This document shows positions 26,548-36,916 of a stretch of DNA of 64,000 nt, piece after piece. The stretch spans positions 8,137,001-8,201,000 of the forward strand of contig BSYQ01000001.1 of NCBI GenBank assembly GCA_030272585.1, read 5' to 3'. Each line of letters starts with the position of its first letter. The stretch's first letter is position 1. The notes under the pieces are model-generated. The model was not told where the DNA came from and did not search any database. It was given only the letters and a program-made list of their open reading frames with translations. Origin of the DNA: Bryopsis sp. KO-2023. Its lineage: Eukaryota; Chlorophyta; Ulvophyceae; Bryopsidales; Bryopsidaceae. The position numbers and the translations under genes were made by a program.

Positions 26548-27566
26548 TCATCCTCGCCAAGCCCCGGTTTCGACAAACTCCAAGCAGTTCATGTCTGAAA
26601 AAGAAAAAAAAGACTCGGAAAAAATTGCTCAAATAATAATTAATAATAATTAATAATGAAAAAAAATACTAATGAAAACATCCAGGGAAAAAAAAAACCC
26701 TAAAAACAAATCGGGTGTCTTATTCTTTTCACAAGAATTAAAAAATGCAGGTGATAAGGGATGAGGGCTGAGCTCCAATGTTCATGAAGAAACCTTTAAA
26801 AAAAAATCAGAAAAGTATCAGAATTGCAGGCCCAACAATAATGAACCACCGCCTGGTGATCTGTTGAACCTCGCTCCACGTCATCAACCCCCCCCCAAAA
26901 AAAAAGAAATAAAAATCTCATTTTCTTACTATAAATTTGTAAGAAATTACCAGGGTCCCTCACAAAGATTGCTTTGCGGCCCGACAAGCTCCTCGTGAAT
27001 ACCAGATTGGCGTCATTGAGTTTGTCAATCAGAGGTTGCAAGCTTTCCACAGCGATGCAAATGTGTTTATCTCGGCCGCCTTCCTCAGGTCTGCCCTCTT
27101 TGGGATCCGGATTCGGCACCTCCATCAAATGAATCATCTCAGTGCCCACCCAAAACCACGCTCCTCTGAAATCCAGCCTCGCATCCGGCCTATCCGGGTT
27201 GAGCCGGAGTCCTTCACCAGAATAACACATTGAATCACACCTGGACAAGCATCCATAAAAATGCTTGTGGAAAGTTTCCACAAGCCCTGCATGGCTCGGA
27301 TCCCATGATTTGATTCTATCATTCTGTACAATTCCAGTTTCTCAAAGAGGCTTCGATTTACGACAGATTGGTCGCGGGTAATGGAGGTGCTGATCCTTAC
27401 CGAGAAAATCCGAGTAGAATTGCATGGAGAGCTCCAAATTCTCGCACAGCAGGCCGGCGTGATGGAGTCCATGAATTTGAAACGTTTCCCCCGTCATCAA
27501 TGAAGTCACGCTGCGTCCTGAGCCGCCTCTCTCGGCATCCACCGCCTTCGAATTCTGCGCTCCCAT
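26548..27566 (-). CDS. Glyoxalase I family (VOC fold) protein
   Basis: Vicinal-oxygen-chelate fold protein of the plant lactoylglutathione lyase/glyoxalase I family group. Three exons (27401-27566, 26951-27211, 26548-26594) join in phase to 157 residues. Diagnostic segments are IHGLHHAGLLCENLELSMQF, FRGAWFWVGTEMIHLMEVPN, GGRDKHICIAV, SGRKAIFVRDPD and MNCLEFVE. Putative metal ligands are His in HHAG, Glu in HLMEVP, His in DKHI and Glu in CLEF. The last exon codes only 15 residues plus the stop yet carries the final ligand, and would be missed by an ORF search. An upstream in-frame ATG (MPSSPGIF, about 27643) would add a basic N terminus that could be a mitochondrial or plastid transit peptide. 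The substrate of this subgroup is not settled, so I do not assert methylglyoxal detoxification. Confidence 0.88.
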
Positions 27567-28349
27567 GAAACACTGCGGAGACAAGATCGCTCGGCAAACC
27601 CTTCGGGCGAAGTTTCTTTCAAAAATCCCTGGACTGGATGGCATCGATAACTGAACGCAACGACGTGGCGCGAGATGGCGTAATGCTGCGTACTTAAGAC
27701 GGCGGGAACTCGGAAACTCCCGGAGCGCGATCGGAACAGACCCTTCCACGCAAGTGTCATCCGCCGTCCCCCCCCCATCATCTCGAAGATATCCAGAATC
27801 GATGGACTGGTGTGGGTGCGACATACCATATCTCAACCCACAAGGGAATCTATGCTTTCCCTCCCGCGTCCTTTCTCTTTTTCCGGGAGGGGGCCGTCTT
27901 TTCATTATTTCGGGGAAGGCGCCCTAAATTCCGCGATTCAAGGAAGGTTTAGATTGTGGGGGGCCTGAAATTGAGCGAGGCGGCTTCTCAACAGTCCACC
28001 AAAAAAACACCCAGAAAAAAAGGGAAAAACTTCACAAACATCTTACACAGAGGTAATCTTACAGACAGCTTTCACTTGCATCCCCAAACCCCCACCACTA
28101 GGTGGTGGCACAATCCTTCAAAATACAGATCCACTCTCAATCAGCTCAGAAAAGCCCAAATGGAAAATAGAAAATGGAGAGAGAGAGTCCTTTGCAAACC
28201 TCCTGAAGCTAGAAGCTTCCATAAAGGTACCACCACCACAAGCATCGACCAAAAAAACAAAGTGGTGTGCACAGGCAAAATCTAGCTTGCCCCCCCCCCC
28301 CTCAAAAAAAAAGGAAAATATAAGAAAGAGCAAATGAAATTCTAGCAAA
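27567..28349. other. Intergenic region between two minus-strand genes
   Basis: Holds the promoter of the glyoxalase-like gene and the 3' UTR of the F-box/LRR gene. The 28000-28340 part has C and A runs and no coding content. Confidence 0.5.
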
Positions 28350-29945
28350 TTATGTCAAGGCAAATGTGGTGGTCTCTGGCTGCAGGTTTCTGACAACAGA
28401 TATTCCACTCTTCGTGAGTCGCTGGACGGCTCGCTCAGAAACCTGCCGACATCCACCAATTGCCACCAATTTCAAGGATCGCCATTCCACCAGCGAATTC
28501 ATGGAGCCGTCTGTCAGACCAGGAATGAGTGACAAATCCAAGCTCTCCAGTTCATACAGCTTCGCCAGCTCAAACACACCAAGGTCATCAACTCGAGGGC
28601 AAAAATAGAGGTCCAATCTACGCAGACCGGAGATTCCAGACAAACTGCTGAGCCCGGCATTGGACACCCTCATGCATCCACTCAGGTCGACTCTCTGGAG
28701 CCATTTCAGTCCTAGCAAATGAACCAGCCCCATGTCTGTCAGTCGGTGACAACCCCCCAAATCCAATTGGGTCAATCCTGGCAAGTGCGACAGCACCTCC
28801 AGACATTCATCCTTGATTTTGGGGCAGTCCCAGAGATCCAGATGTTTCAGCGAACTCAGGTTACACAATGCTTCGATATTGCTCAGCTGATTTGAGTGGC
28901 GAAGGGAGAGGCATGTCAGTCTGGACAAGCCGCTCAGCCCATTCAGCATCAGCCCTTTCAGCCCCGAACAACCCCCCAAATTCAAGTGCAAGAGTGGGAT
29001 GCTGGGGAACATCAACGATTGTTCGCCCCTTCCGAGATCCACACAATTGTACATGCTGAGGTAAGTCAGCTTGGATAGCGATGAGAGGCCAGAAATATCG
29101 GAGCCCCGAATTTTCATGCATCCATCCAAGATGAGCCTGCGTAAGGAAGAAAGGTGGTGGAGGGTACCCACGTCACCATCCACAATACCATGAGAGTAGG
29201 ACAGATCGAGCTCCCGGATGTGGGAAAGAGTGGGGATCGCAGACAGACCTGGCCACAGGACACCAGCTAGCCTGGAGCTCTAAGCAACACCAACATCGCC
29301 AGAAAAAAAGAAACAGGCATTTTCTGCCTTACTTTCGTTTGTTTGTTTTTTCTGTTTGTTTTGTTCGTTGATTTTTTTCCCCTACCCTCTCTGTTGTTTT
29401 TCTTTTCTTTCTTTTTCTATTTTTTCTTTCAAAAATGCATAAAAGATAATTTTTTGTCAACCCGGGTTCCTTACCTGCCCTGCCAAGCAACGGAGGGGGA
29501 AAAAAAACAACAGAAAATGCAGGGGTGCCTTGATTCATGTGCTACCGACCAAGCTGACCCATCCCAAACAAACAAAATGAAGAGTCCTGTCAGTGGGGGG
29601 AGTTGTGGAATTCTCACCCATTTCGTCAAACCCCCCACAGCAGTGAAACGTAAGGCTGGTGAGAGAAGCCATGCCAGCCAACGCTTTCAAATCCTGAACC
29701 CTGACATCCAGATGCCGTAGATTTACCCTTTTGTTGAACGGAAATGCCCTGGTAAGGCCAGCCAGCATCTGACCTGTAGACAGGGAGTTCACAGGTTTGG
29801 GGCGGACGCTAACAACAGCACAAGAGACATTGTGGTGCCAGCGCCTGCAAACCAGCCTCCAGTTTCCGATACTACGGCTGAGATTAAAGGTTTGGGCGAG
29901 GATGATAGACCAGATTTCCGATGAAACTTCACTCCAGTCCCTCAT
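28350..29945 (-). CDS. F-box/leucine-rich repeat protein, 420 aa
   Basis: Probable substrate-recognition subunit of an SCF-type ubiquitin ligase. Exon 1 (29618-29945) encodes an N-terminal F-box-like motif (WSEVSSEIWSIILAQTF, then NWRLVCRRWHHNV). The large exon 28350-29279 encodes about ten LRRs of the cysteine-containing/AMN1 type, for example LKHLDLWDCPKIKDECLEVL and LTQLDLGGCHRLTDMGLVHL. Exon 1 ends in phase 1 and the LRR exon opens in phase 0. A 5-nt microexon at 29475-29479 (ggcag between a ttggcag acceptor and a gtaagg donor) restores phase exactly, giving 421 codons including the stop. Without it a weak gtttga donor must be used. ATG 29945 is the first Met before the F-box; the frame is open further upstream. 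Confidence 0.8.
29475..29479 (-). other. Probable 5-nt microexon of the F-box/LRR gene
   Basis: On the minus strand the sequence reads a T/C-rich tract, ttggcag, then ggcag, then gtaagg. The five bases add one G to complete a Gly codon and a CAG codon, converting phase 1 to phase 0. No other combination of strong sites joins exon 1 to the LRR exon in frame. Confidence 0.5.
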
Positions 29946-30465
29946 CTCATTAGAGCCCTGACCAACAGTACCAGGGATCAAAATAGTGGACGGGTCTTTT
30001 TTTGGTATTATTTCCGCTCTCCGAGAACCGGATCTTTCCCCTCGTCGGCGCAGTGATGCGTCGTTGAAAAAAACAGGATGCCCAACGAATGCTCGCGCAA
30101 AAAGAAACACGGCATCGAAAAAAACGGACGCGTGCCACGACGCCTTCGGAAAGCAGCGTCACACGCACCCAAAGAGAGCAACGCGCTGTATCTTTTCTTA
30201 ACCGCAAGTGTCACCTACCTCGACCCCCTCCATACTTCTGGTTTTTCAATCGAATCGCTTCTCCGGCCACGTTGCTTTCCAGTCTGCGTGCCAGCGTCTG
30301 GACTACTTGAAGGCAAAACAAAAAAAGCGCAACGAATATCTCGGTTGACTCGGAAAAAAAAAAGTGAATAAAGATGAGGACACGTCACACGTACTGGCGA
30401 CGTACTGCCATGTAATTTTCCAGACAGTTTTGTGGGGATGAGGGCGAGCGACGCAGCTTTCAGCC
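29946..30465. promoter_or_regulatory. Divergent promoter region (F-box/LRR and GBP genes)
   Basis: 520 bp between divergent start codons. On the minus strand the frame upstream of 29945 is open to about 30110, so the F-box gene could start earlier. No promoter element was identified. Confidence 0.4.
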
Positions 30466-32507
30466 ATGCAGCTCAGTCCGTTCGCTGTATTCCTGTTCTT
30501 AGGTATAACGGGTATAAGGAACCTCGCCGAAGGAGCAGAGCCACGTGCATTGGTGCTGCCAGTGGAGGGGAGGTCTAAGTTGCAGGTCTTGCAGCACTCA
30601 TATGCTGGTCCAGAACCAGGCTCCTTCTGTCCTGTGAAAAAATCTGAGTGCTGCAAAAATTAGGGTTAAGGCACAGAAGCTCTATTGTTATGTGCATGTA
30701 TTGGAATGAGGGTGTGGCTTTTCCTATTTGTTGATTAATTCTGGGCTTATGTTGATTTCTTAGGTTTTTTGCAGTGCAGTCGAGAGCCTTTTACTTATTG
30801 TGTGGGTGGGTGTTTTTTTTGTTATGATAGTTGGATGAAGCTGGCCTCGAGTTTTTGAGGGGCATAAAATCTCCCGTCGCTCCAGTTGTGGTCATAGGAC
30901 CATATCGGTCTGGAAAATCTTTCCTTCTGGATCAGCTGCTGAATGTGTCCTGCAACGAGGGTTTCGGAGTGGGGCATACCCGAAACACCCAAACCAAGGG
31001 CGTCTGGGTGTGGAGCGAGCCCACGACAGTCTCAACCAGCCAAGGATGGGGGCTGTCTTTGCTATATATAGACACCGAGGGTTTCGAAAGCACAGGGAAA
31101 TCGGATTCGTATGATGACCGGATATTTGCTTTGAGCGCTCTGATGAGTTCTGTGTTGATATACAACCTTCCTGAGACGGTGCGGGAGTCTGACATCGAGA
31201 AATTGAGCTTTGCCGTTGAGCTTTCGAGCGGACTGTATAATTCCGAAGGGGGTAGGATGGACAGAATGCCGGTGGAGCCCGGCAATATGCTGTGGTTGAT
31301 TCAGAGGGATTTCTTGGAAGGAAAGACCGTTGATCAGATGGTGAAAGATGCTCTTGCGCCTGTGGAAAATGCGTATGGAGATAAAGACATCTCCCAAGTG
31401 AACCGAATTCGTAACTCGCTGTCGGTCATTGCTAAAAATAGCACAGCGTTTGGGTTGAAGCAACCCCACTTGGAGAGGACCAAGCTGTGTGATATCGGCG
31501 ACGAACAGCTGGACCCGACCTACGTCGAGCAAAGAGATTCCCTTCGAGGATTGGTTCAGCGGCTGGCTGTCCCTAAAATCGTAATGGGTAGGGTAATGAC
31601 TGGGCCGGATTTAGCTGATCTCGTCCAGAAAGTCGTGCAGGCTCTGAATACGCGGGAAATTCCGTCGGTGGGCTCGATCTTGGACAGTTTCAACATGGAG
31701 TTGGCGTACAGTGCTTTAGAGAAATATGACAGGGTGGTCGAAAGCTTAAGACTGCCGACGGAGGAGGTCGCCGTCACCACCTTGCACCTGGGTACGAAAA
31801 AAGACTGCCTGGATTACTACGATCAGCACAGGTTCGGCAGCACCGATGAGATGGTGGAGGGGGCCAACGAGCTCCGCGGTCGATTGGTCGGAATGATCGA
31901 GAAAGAGTACCAGGCATTAGTCATGAACAACACGATCGAATCCAACGAGGTTTGCGAGAAGCAAGAATTCGAATGCGAGGAAAAGCTGGAGAGGCTTCAA
32001 TCCATGAACCTGCCGTCGAAAAACCGTTTCGAGGGGGAGTACCAAGAATGCTTGAATTTGTTTCAAACTCGATGTGTTGGGCCAGCCATGACCAAGCAGA
32101 AACTCCGATTGGAAGTGGCTTTCAACAGGGAGCACAAAAGATTCGTGAACGAGTACAACAATCGACTCTACATGGGGTTGATCATAATTTCGCTGGTGGA
32201 TGTCGTTCTGTTTCGATTCCTGTTCAAGGTGCAATTGATGGAGGGCTTGGGGTGGATTTTCTTCTTGTTTCTGGAGACTTACCCCAAAACCATCGGTAGC
32301 TCTGAGACTATGTACCAAAGCAGCTGGTGGTCAGCCATGGTGAGCGTCTGGGAGTTTCTGGCGTACAATCCAGTAACAAAATCCTGGGTGTGGATTGTAC
32401 TGTTGGGGGGTGGCTTGCTTGCAACTTGGCAATTGCTGAAAAAAAGACGACGGAAGCGGTCGAAAATTGTTGGACGAGATGATGCTGAAAGAGACTTGGA
32501 TGTCTGA
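30466..32507 (+). CDS. Guanylate-binding protein-type large GTPase with signal peptide and C-terminal membrane anchor
   Basis: Dynamin-superfamily GTPase of the GBP/atlastin branch. Two exons (30466-30585, 30831-32507) join in phase to 598 residues. GTPase motifs are G1 GPYRSGKSF, G2 region TQTKGVW and G3 DTEGFES, preceded by LEFLRGIKSPVAPVVVIG as in GBPs. Residues 1-23 (MQLSPFAVFLFLGITGIRN) look like a cleavable signal peptide encoded by its own exon. A helical domain follows the GTPase domain, with four spaced Cys near residues 400-455 (NEVCEKQEFECEEKL and later). Two hydrophobic segments, GLIIISLVDVVLFRFLF and WVWIVLLGGGLLATW, precede a basic tail (KKRRRKRSK). If the signal peptide works, the GTPase would face the ER lumen with the basic tail in the cytosol, an unusual topology for a GTPase. 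Plant GBP-like proteins with predicted secretory signals are known to me, so this may be a conserved subgroup. Confidence 0.88.
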
Positions 32508-32801
32508 GGGTTTATGGATGGTTCACATAGGAGTGGGTAGTGGAGAATGCCAGTCCTCCCCTTGAAATGGGGGATTCGTTTGGAGGGTAGCAAAATTGTA
32601 GTCTGTAGGGTGATATTTCAGTTTTCTTTCAAATTTTGGTTGTCAATTGGGAGGATTGTTTGGGGGGGGGGAGCTTTGGGGATGTCATAAAAACTGTGGC
32701 TCTGTGTATGGCTGATGACAGGGTGCACGACGATGGATTTAATAGAATTGACAAGGATAAATCAAAGGTGCAGGCTTTCCCCCTCCTTTTTTCGCACTCT
32801 A

Positions 32802-34016
32802 TTACCCAAATCGAACGGTAGCATTATGGTCCACCATCCTCAAAAACTCTCTCCACTCTCCTTCGACGTCGGAACACCCCTCAGATGCGGAGGCGTCCAC
32901 TTCGGCACAATCTGGGGGAGTCTCGCTTTCATCCACATTGACATACCACTCCAGAAATTCATCCACCGAGATGCTCCTGCTCTGATCCCTGTCGATTCGA
33001 TCGAAAATCTCTTTGCACTCCGTTGAGCCGTATCCTGCCGCCTCCATCGCGCTCAGGAACTCATCTTCGTCCAAGCTTTCATCACCGTTCGTATCATAGA
33101 TCCTGAGTACCAGAGGCAAACATCCTTCAACCCTCCCCCAAATGGCTCAGCACAGATTCCCAAAAGATCAGGTCTTGGTGTCCGTGGGGACCATCAATTC
33201 TACTGGCAGGTCGACCAACATTGGTGGTGATTTGGCTTGTTTTTTGATGTTTGAGTGCATGGCAATCGAACCTGAAGATGTCGTGAACCTGGGCGAGGGT
33301 CTCCTTGTCAATGATGTTGTCTGCGCGCCTCTGCTCAGGTCCAGCCATCAGGATAAGATGATTCAATTCGGCTTTTGAAGTCGTTGGGAACAGTGCTCGC
33401 ATCAGTTCTTCGAACGCAATGCGTCCACCGCAATGCCTGCTTCAAGAACAAACCAGAATATCACTGCTGTGCGGTCCGGTTTGTTCGTGGCTGCATTTTC
33501 ACCTTGCGGCCGTTTTTGTGAGATCCCGCCATGTCTGGCTTCACCTCACAAGTACCTGTCTATTGCGTTGAATATGCTCGGTGCGTGTTGAAAGAGGTGG
33601 GGCGCATGCATTTTCAAATAATTCTTGAACTCGCGAAAATTGAACCTCCCCGATCGGTTCGTGTCGATGCTCTTGAAAAGTCCATAGAAATGCTTCAGTG
33701 TTTTTCCTCTGTGAGCAACAGGCTCCGGAGGTCAGCCTCCGTTCCTTGCCATTATTTTCGCGCGAGGGTTTTTGTGGAGCAGGAGCTGGCTTTCTGATCT
33801 GGTGCGATTGTGTTTCTTGGCTCATACGCACCTAAAAACCTCCATTCCGAAGGCGGACGATCCAGACAGTCGGTTCAGGTATGCGCTACCCCTCACCCAC
33901 ATGTAGGTATCGTCCATACCCCTGATTGCGGGAACCTGCCCAACAGGGGGACGGTAAGTTTTCTGTGTCCTCGTCAAGTTAGATGTCTTTGTGTGCTCGG
34001 CCGCCACAGTTTCCAT
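32802..34016 (-). CDS. Four-EF-hand calcium-binding protein, 267 aa
   Basis: Four exons (33832-34016, 33556-33708, 33272-33436, 32802-33102) join in phase to 268 codons including the stop. EF-hand loops are visible in order: DTNRSGRFNFREF (about 92-104), a degenerate DRRHCGGRIAFEEL, DTNGDESLDEDEF and DRDQSRSISVDEF. The N-terminal 60 residues (YRPPVGQVPAIRGMDD and so on) have no recognisable motif. The C terminus is acidic. I start at ATG 34016; further open frames up to 34375 could add a 5' exon and are unresolved. It is probably a calcium sensor of the calmodulin/calcyphosin superfamily, but which one cannot be told. The stop lies 294 bp from the convergent GBP gene. Confidence 0.8.
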
Positions 34017-35441
34017 ATCCTTGCGCAGCTCTCTGAAAACGTAACGAAACGTCTAATGCACTGCACATCCTCATGCTGGAGGGCTGCCGTTTCGATTTCT
34101 TTTCCGAAAACCGCGTGCTCGGTGTGGCGCAGAAAAGAAGTGGCTGGGAATGGGCAAAAGGTCTTGGACCTGTGAAGCAGTTGTTGTCTGTCCTTGATCG
34201 TCTCAAGTGGTCGGTCTGAGTCTGTGCTGTGACAGTCTCGAGTTGCGCTTCCACGATCCGAAGTCCTCTGGAACAAGACGACATACTTCCCAGCTCTGGA
34301 TGATTTACAAGGTGTCTTGGCTGGCGAATCTTCCTCCACCTTGTCCTGCTTGAATGAGACCATTGCGCCATCCATGGTCCCTCTCGACGGTTACAAGTGT
34401 TTCCTTCTGGAATGCCCAACTCAAATCATGGGCATCCAACAGCCAGAAAACACACACTTCGAACGAAGTTCGTGCCGCCGCGGGAGACATTATTTGAACA
34501 ATAGTGGAACAAATGGTTGGTCTGGACATCAGCACCAGAATCCCCCGCCCGCGTTTCCCATGTCCTTTTTGACGTGGTTTGATTCGGCTTCAACAGTCAG
34601 ATAGATATCCTTGCGATCGTGCAAGGATATCCATCAGTTCCGGGGGGCGGTGCGTTCACGGGATACGAAGATACGTTGCGGTGGGATTCCGTTGAACAGT
34701 GGACCAGAATGTTTCCTCCCTTCCAAACGAACCAACCTTTGCCCTACGTTCCCTTTCCGCACAGTGCGTTGTAACTTCCTCCGACAGCCTCACGTTCCGT
34801 ATGGTTTCGGAACATCGGCCGCCCCACACCTGTCACACCACGGGCGATGCGGAACCCCTTTCGCAACATGTGTCACAGGTGGGGGGACCCTTCCTGGTAC
34901 CCCCCTTGCACGTCAACGAACGCCAAGAAGTCCCTTCGACACATCATCTCCCATGTCCACACGAGCGAACATACGGGTTATGCAATCATACACGAACCCA
35001 TACAGACGTTGTGATTGTGTAAGACGTAGGTCCATGTGAGAATTTGGCGGAAAGAAAAGGACTCCGGAACGGTGCGGGGTCGCGTTGGTATTCCCTCCGC
35101 CCAGGGATGCTACTACGACACCTGCGTTTGGCCGTCTTTCGCCACCGCATCGGATTCTTCAGCGTGAGCGTTCAGTCAGATCCACGCATAATTTGTTTGC
35201 AAGCTGCGTGTAATCATCGAGGCGGCTCGGCCCCGTGTTCTGTTTTTCCACATGGTTTTGTTTTCATTTCTGTGGGGCACCACCACCTTTGATGGGAGCA
35301 TGCACAGATCATGCTGGATGGAAATAATAATATATGTGTGTTATCATTGCATCATGGCATGCAGAATCGATGAGCTCCATTTAAGGCTTGTCATGAGGAA
35401 TTGTAGGTTGCAGGGAAAGGAGGGGGTGACAGGAGTTGGAC
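34017..35441. other. Divergent intergenic region, 1.4 kb
   Basis: Between the EF-hand gene (minus) and the acidic protein gene (plus). Open frames of up to 142 codons exist on the plus strand (34611-35039), but composition is unlike a known protein and no splice context supports them. A perfect 11-bp-arm inverted repeat lies at 34604-34631. Confidence 0.5.
34604..34631. repeat. Perfect inverted repeat, 11-bp arms
   Basis: GATATCCTTGC (34604-34614) and its exact reverse complement (34621-34631) flank a 6-bp spacer GATCGT, in a region without other assigned features. Confidence 0.8.
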
Positions 35442-36916
35442 ATGGAACCGAACAGGAGATCAGATGATAAGGCAGATGAAGAAGCTCCACTGATCGCATC
35501 CCTGCTAGCCGGCCAAGAAGCTTATCAGAGACAGGACCAGAATCCATCAGCCACCACTTGGAAGTGTCCAGATTCGAGCGTGCCGGAGCCAGTCGAAATC
35601 GCTCAGCATTTGGCACCCAGACCCCTGATTCTCCAGGACCCATCCCCAGTGTTCGACAAATTAGACCTGGATGGAGAAGAATGCAGAAAGTTTTCCAGGA
35701 TGGCTCGGCGGTTGCAGGAAACCAACATGATGGCTGCAGCAGAGGACAGCAGAGGGCCCGAGTTAGTCATCGAGCCGCGGTTGGTCGCCTCAACTCCCAT
35801 GAGCATGGATTTGGGAGCGGGAATTCATGGGGGCAATATCAGCTTCGTTCAACCTCAACTTGCCACCCAACAGGTCCACTCTCTTGCAAGTGCTGGAAGC
35901 GATCCTTTTCAATTCCATCATCCTGGTCAGCTGCAGGGGGCCGATGAGCTGCATCTGGGGGGAGGAGCGAATGTGTCGAGTTTCGGCATGGACTTGCCAG
36001 GGATATCTGATGTCGCACTGGAATTGGAGCCCCGCTTTGGTACCAGCCAACAGGCCAGCGCTCAACATGGTTTTGGGAATCTGCTGTCTGGTGTTGGAGA
36101 AGAAAAGGTGGATTTCAGCTGGGAGGATCTGACGCACCCGTTTTCAGGAGGTGGTGGAGGACTGACATCGAAGCCCATGTCGGGGGTAGCCAAGCAAAGG
36201 TATGTTTTTCTCTCGAAGTTGAGTAAACCTGAACTGAATTTTGATTGCATCATGAGGTTAAATTTGAGGGGGGGGGGGGGTTAATAAGGTGTGGATTAAT
36301 CAAGGTGAGAGAGGATGATTGTTTCTGTTTTTTCTTCCACCGCTCATTTTTTTCGCAGGTCGAGTCGAAGAATGCCGGAAAGCAAGCAAAGGGTGGATTT
36401 CCGCCGGTCAATAAGTGAGTGGTCCATCTCAGCGCCTGGCGCTCATCAGTTCAGTTCAGTGTCTTGTTATTGTTATGACTGTGGAGATGACTGATCTTAA
36501 CAGGAAGTGACGGTGTTTGATCACAAGTGTAGAATTGCTCGCAGAGGATTTCTCTGATGGTGGTTTTTTTTTATGAAGGACACCGGAGTCTGGGCGGGGG
36601 AATAAGTGCAGATGATGTGATGGGGGCGAGGTTGCATGAACCCACAGACCCACCAGGTTTATCACAGGAACTCTTACTGGAGCAAATTCTGGAGCAAGTG
36701 ACTGCTGCTACTGCTGAGGTTGGTCCAGGACAACGAAATCAGTTTTTTTCCTGATAGTTTTGTCAACAGTCTACACCAGATTCAGATAAATATACATCTG
36801 AAACCCCTCATTTGGGTTTTTCGTATATATGTTGAGGAAATTCGATTTTTCTTGGTTGGATTTTTCAGGAGACTAAGAACCCCGACACGAAAGATGCGAA
36901 GGATGGGGACGGCTGA
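35442..36916 (+). CDS. Unrecognised acidic, low-complexity protein, 333 aa
   Basis: Four exons (35442-36199, 36359-36414, 36579-36718, 36869-36916) join in phase to 334 codons including the stop. The ATG at 35442 is preceded in frame by a TTG. No domain recognised. The first exon is Gln/Gly/Ser-rich and acidic, with conserved-looking pieces such as DEEAPLIASLLAGQEAY, EECRKFSRMARRLQETNMM and VDFSWEDLTHPFSGGGGG. Exon 2 adds a basic SRRMPESKQRVDFRRS, exon 3 ends in a helix (SQELLLEQILEQVTAATAE), and the tail is DTKDAKDGDG. Exon calls rest on phase and site quality only. It could be a transcription-associated or adaptor protein, but nothing in the sequence proves this. Confidence 0.6.

Noticed and set aside
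34611..35039. 142-codon plus-strand frame in the divergent region
   Set aside because: Start is not a clear ATG context, composition is Pro/Thr/Arg-rich without motifs, and frames on other phases are equally long.
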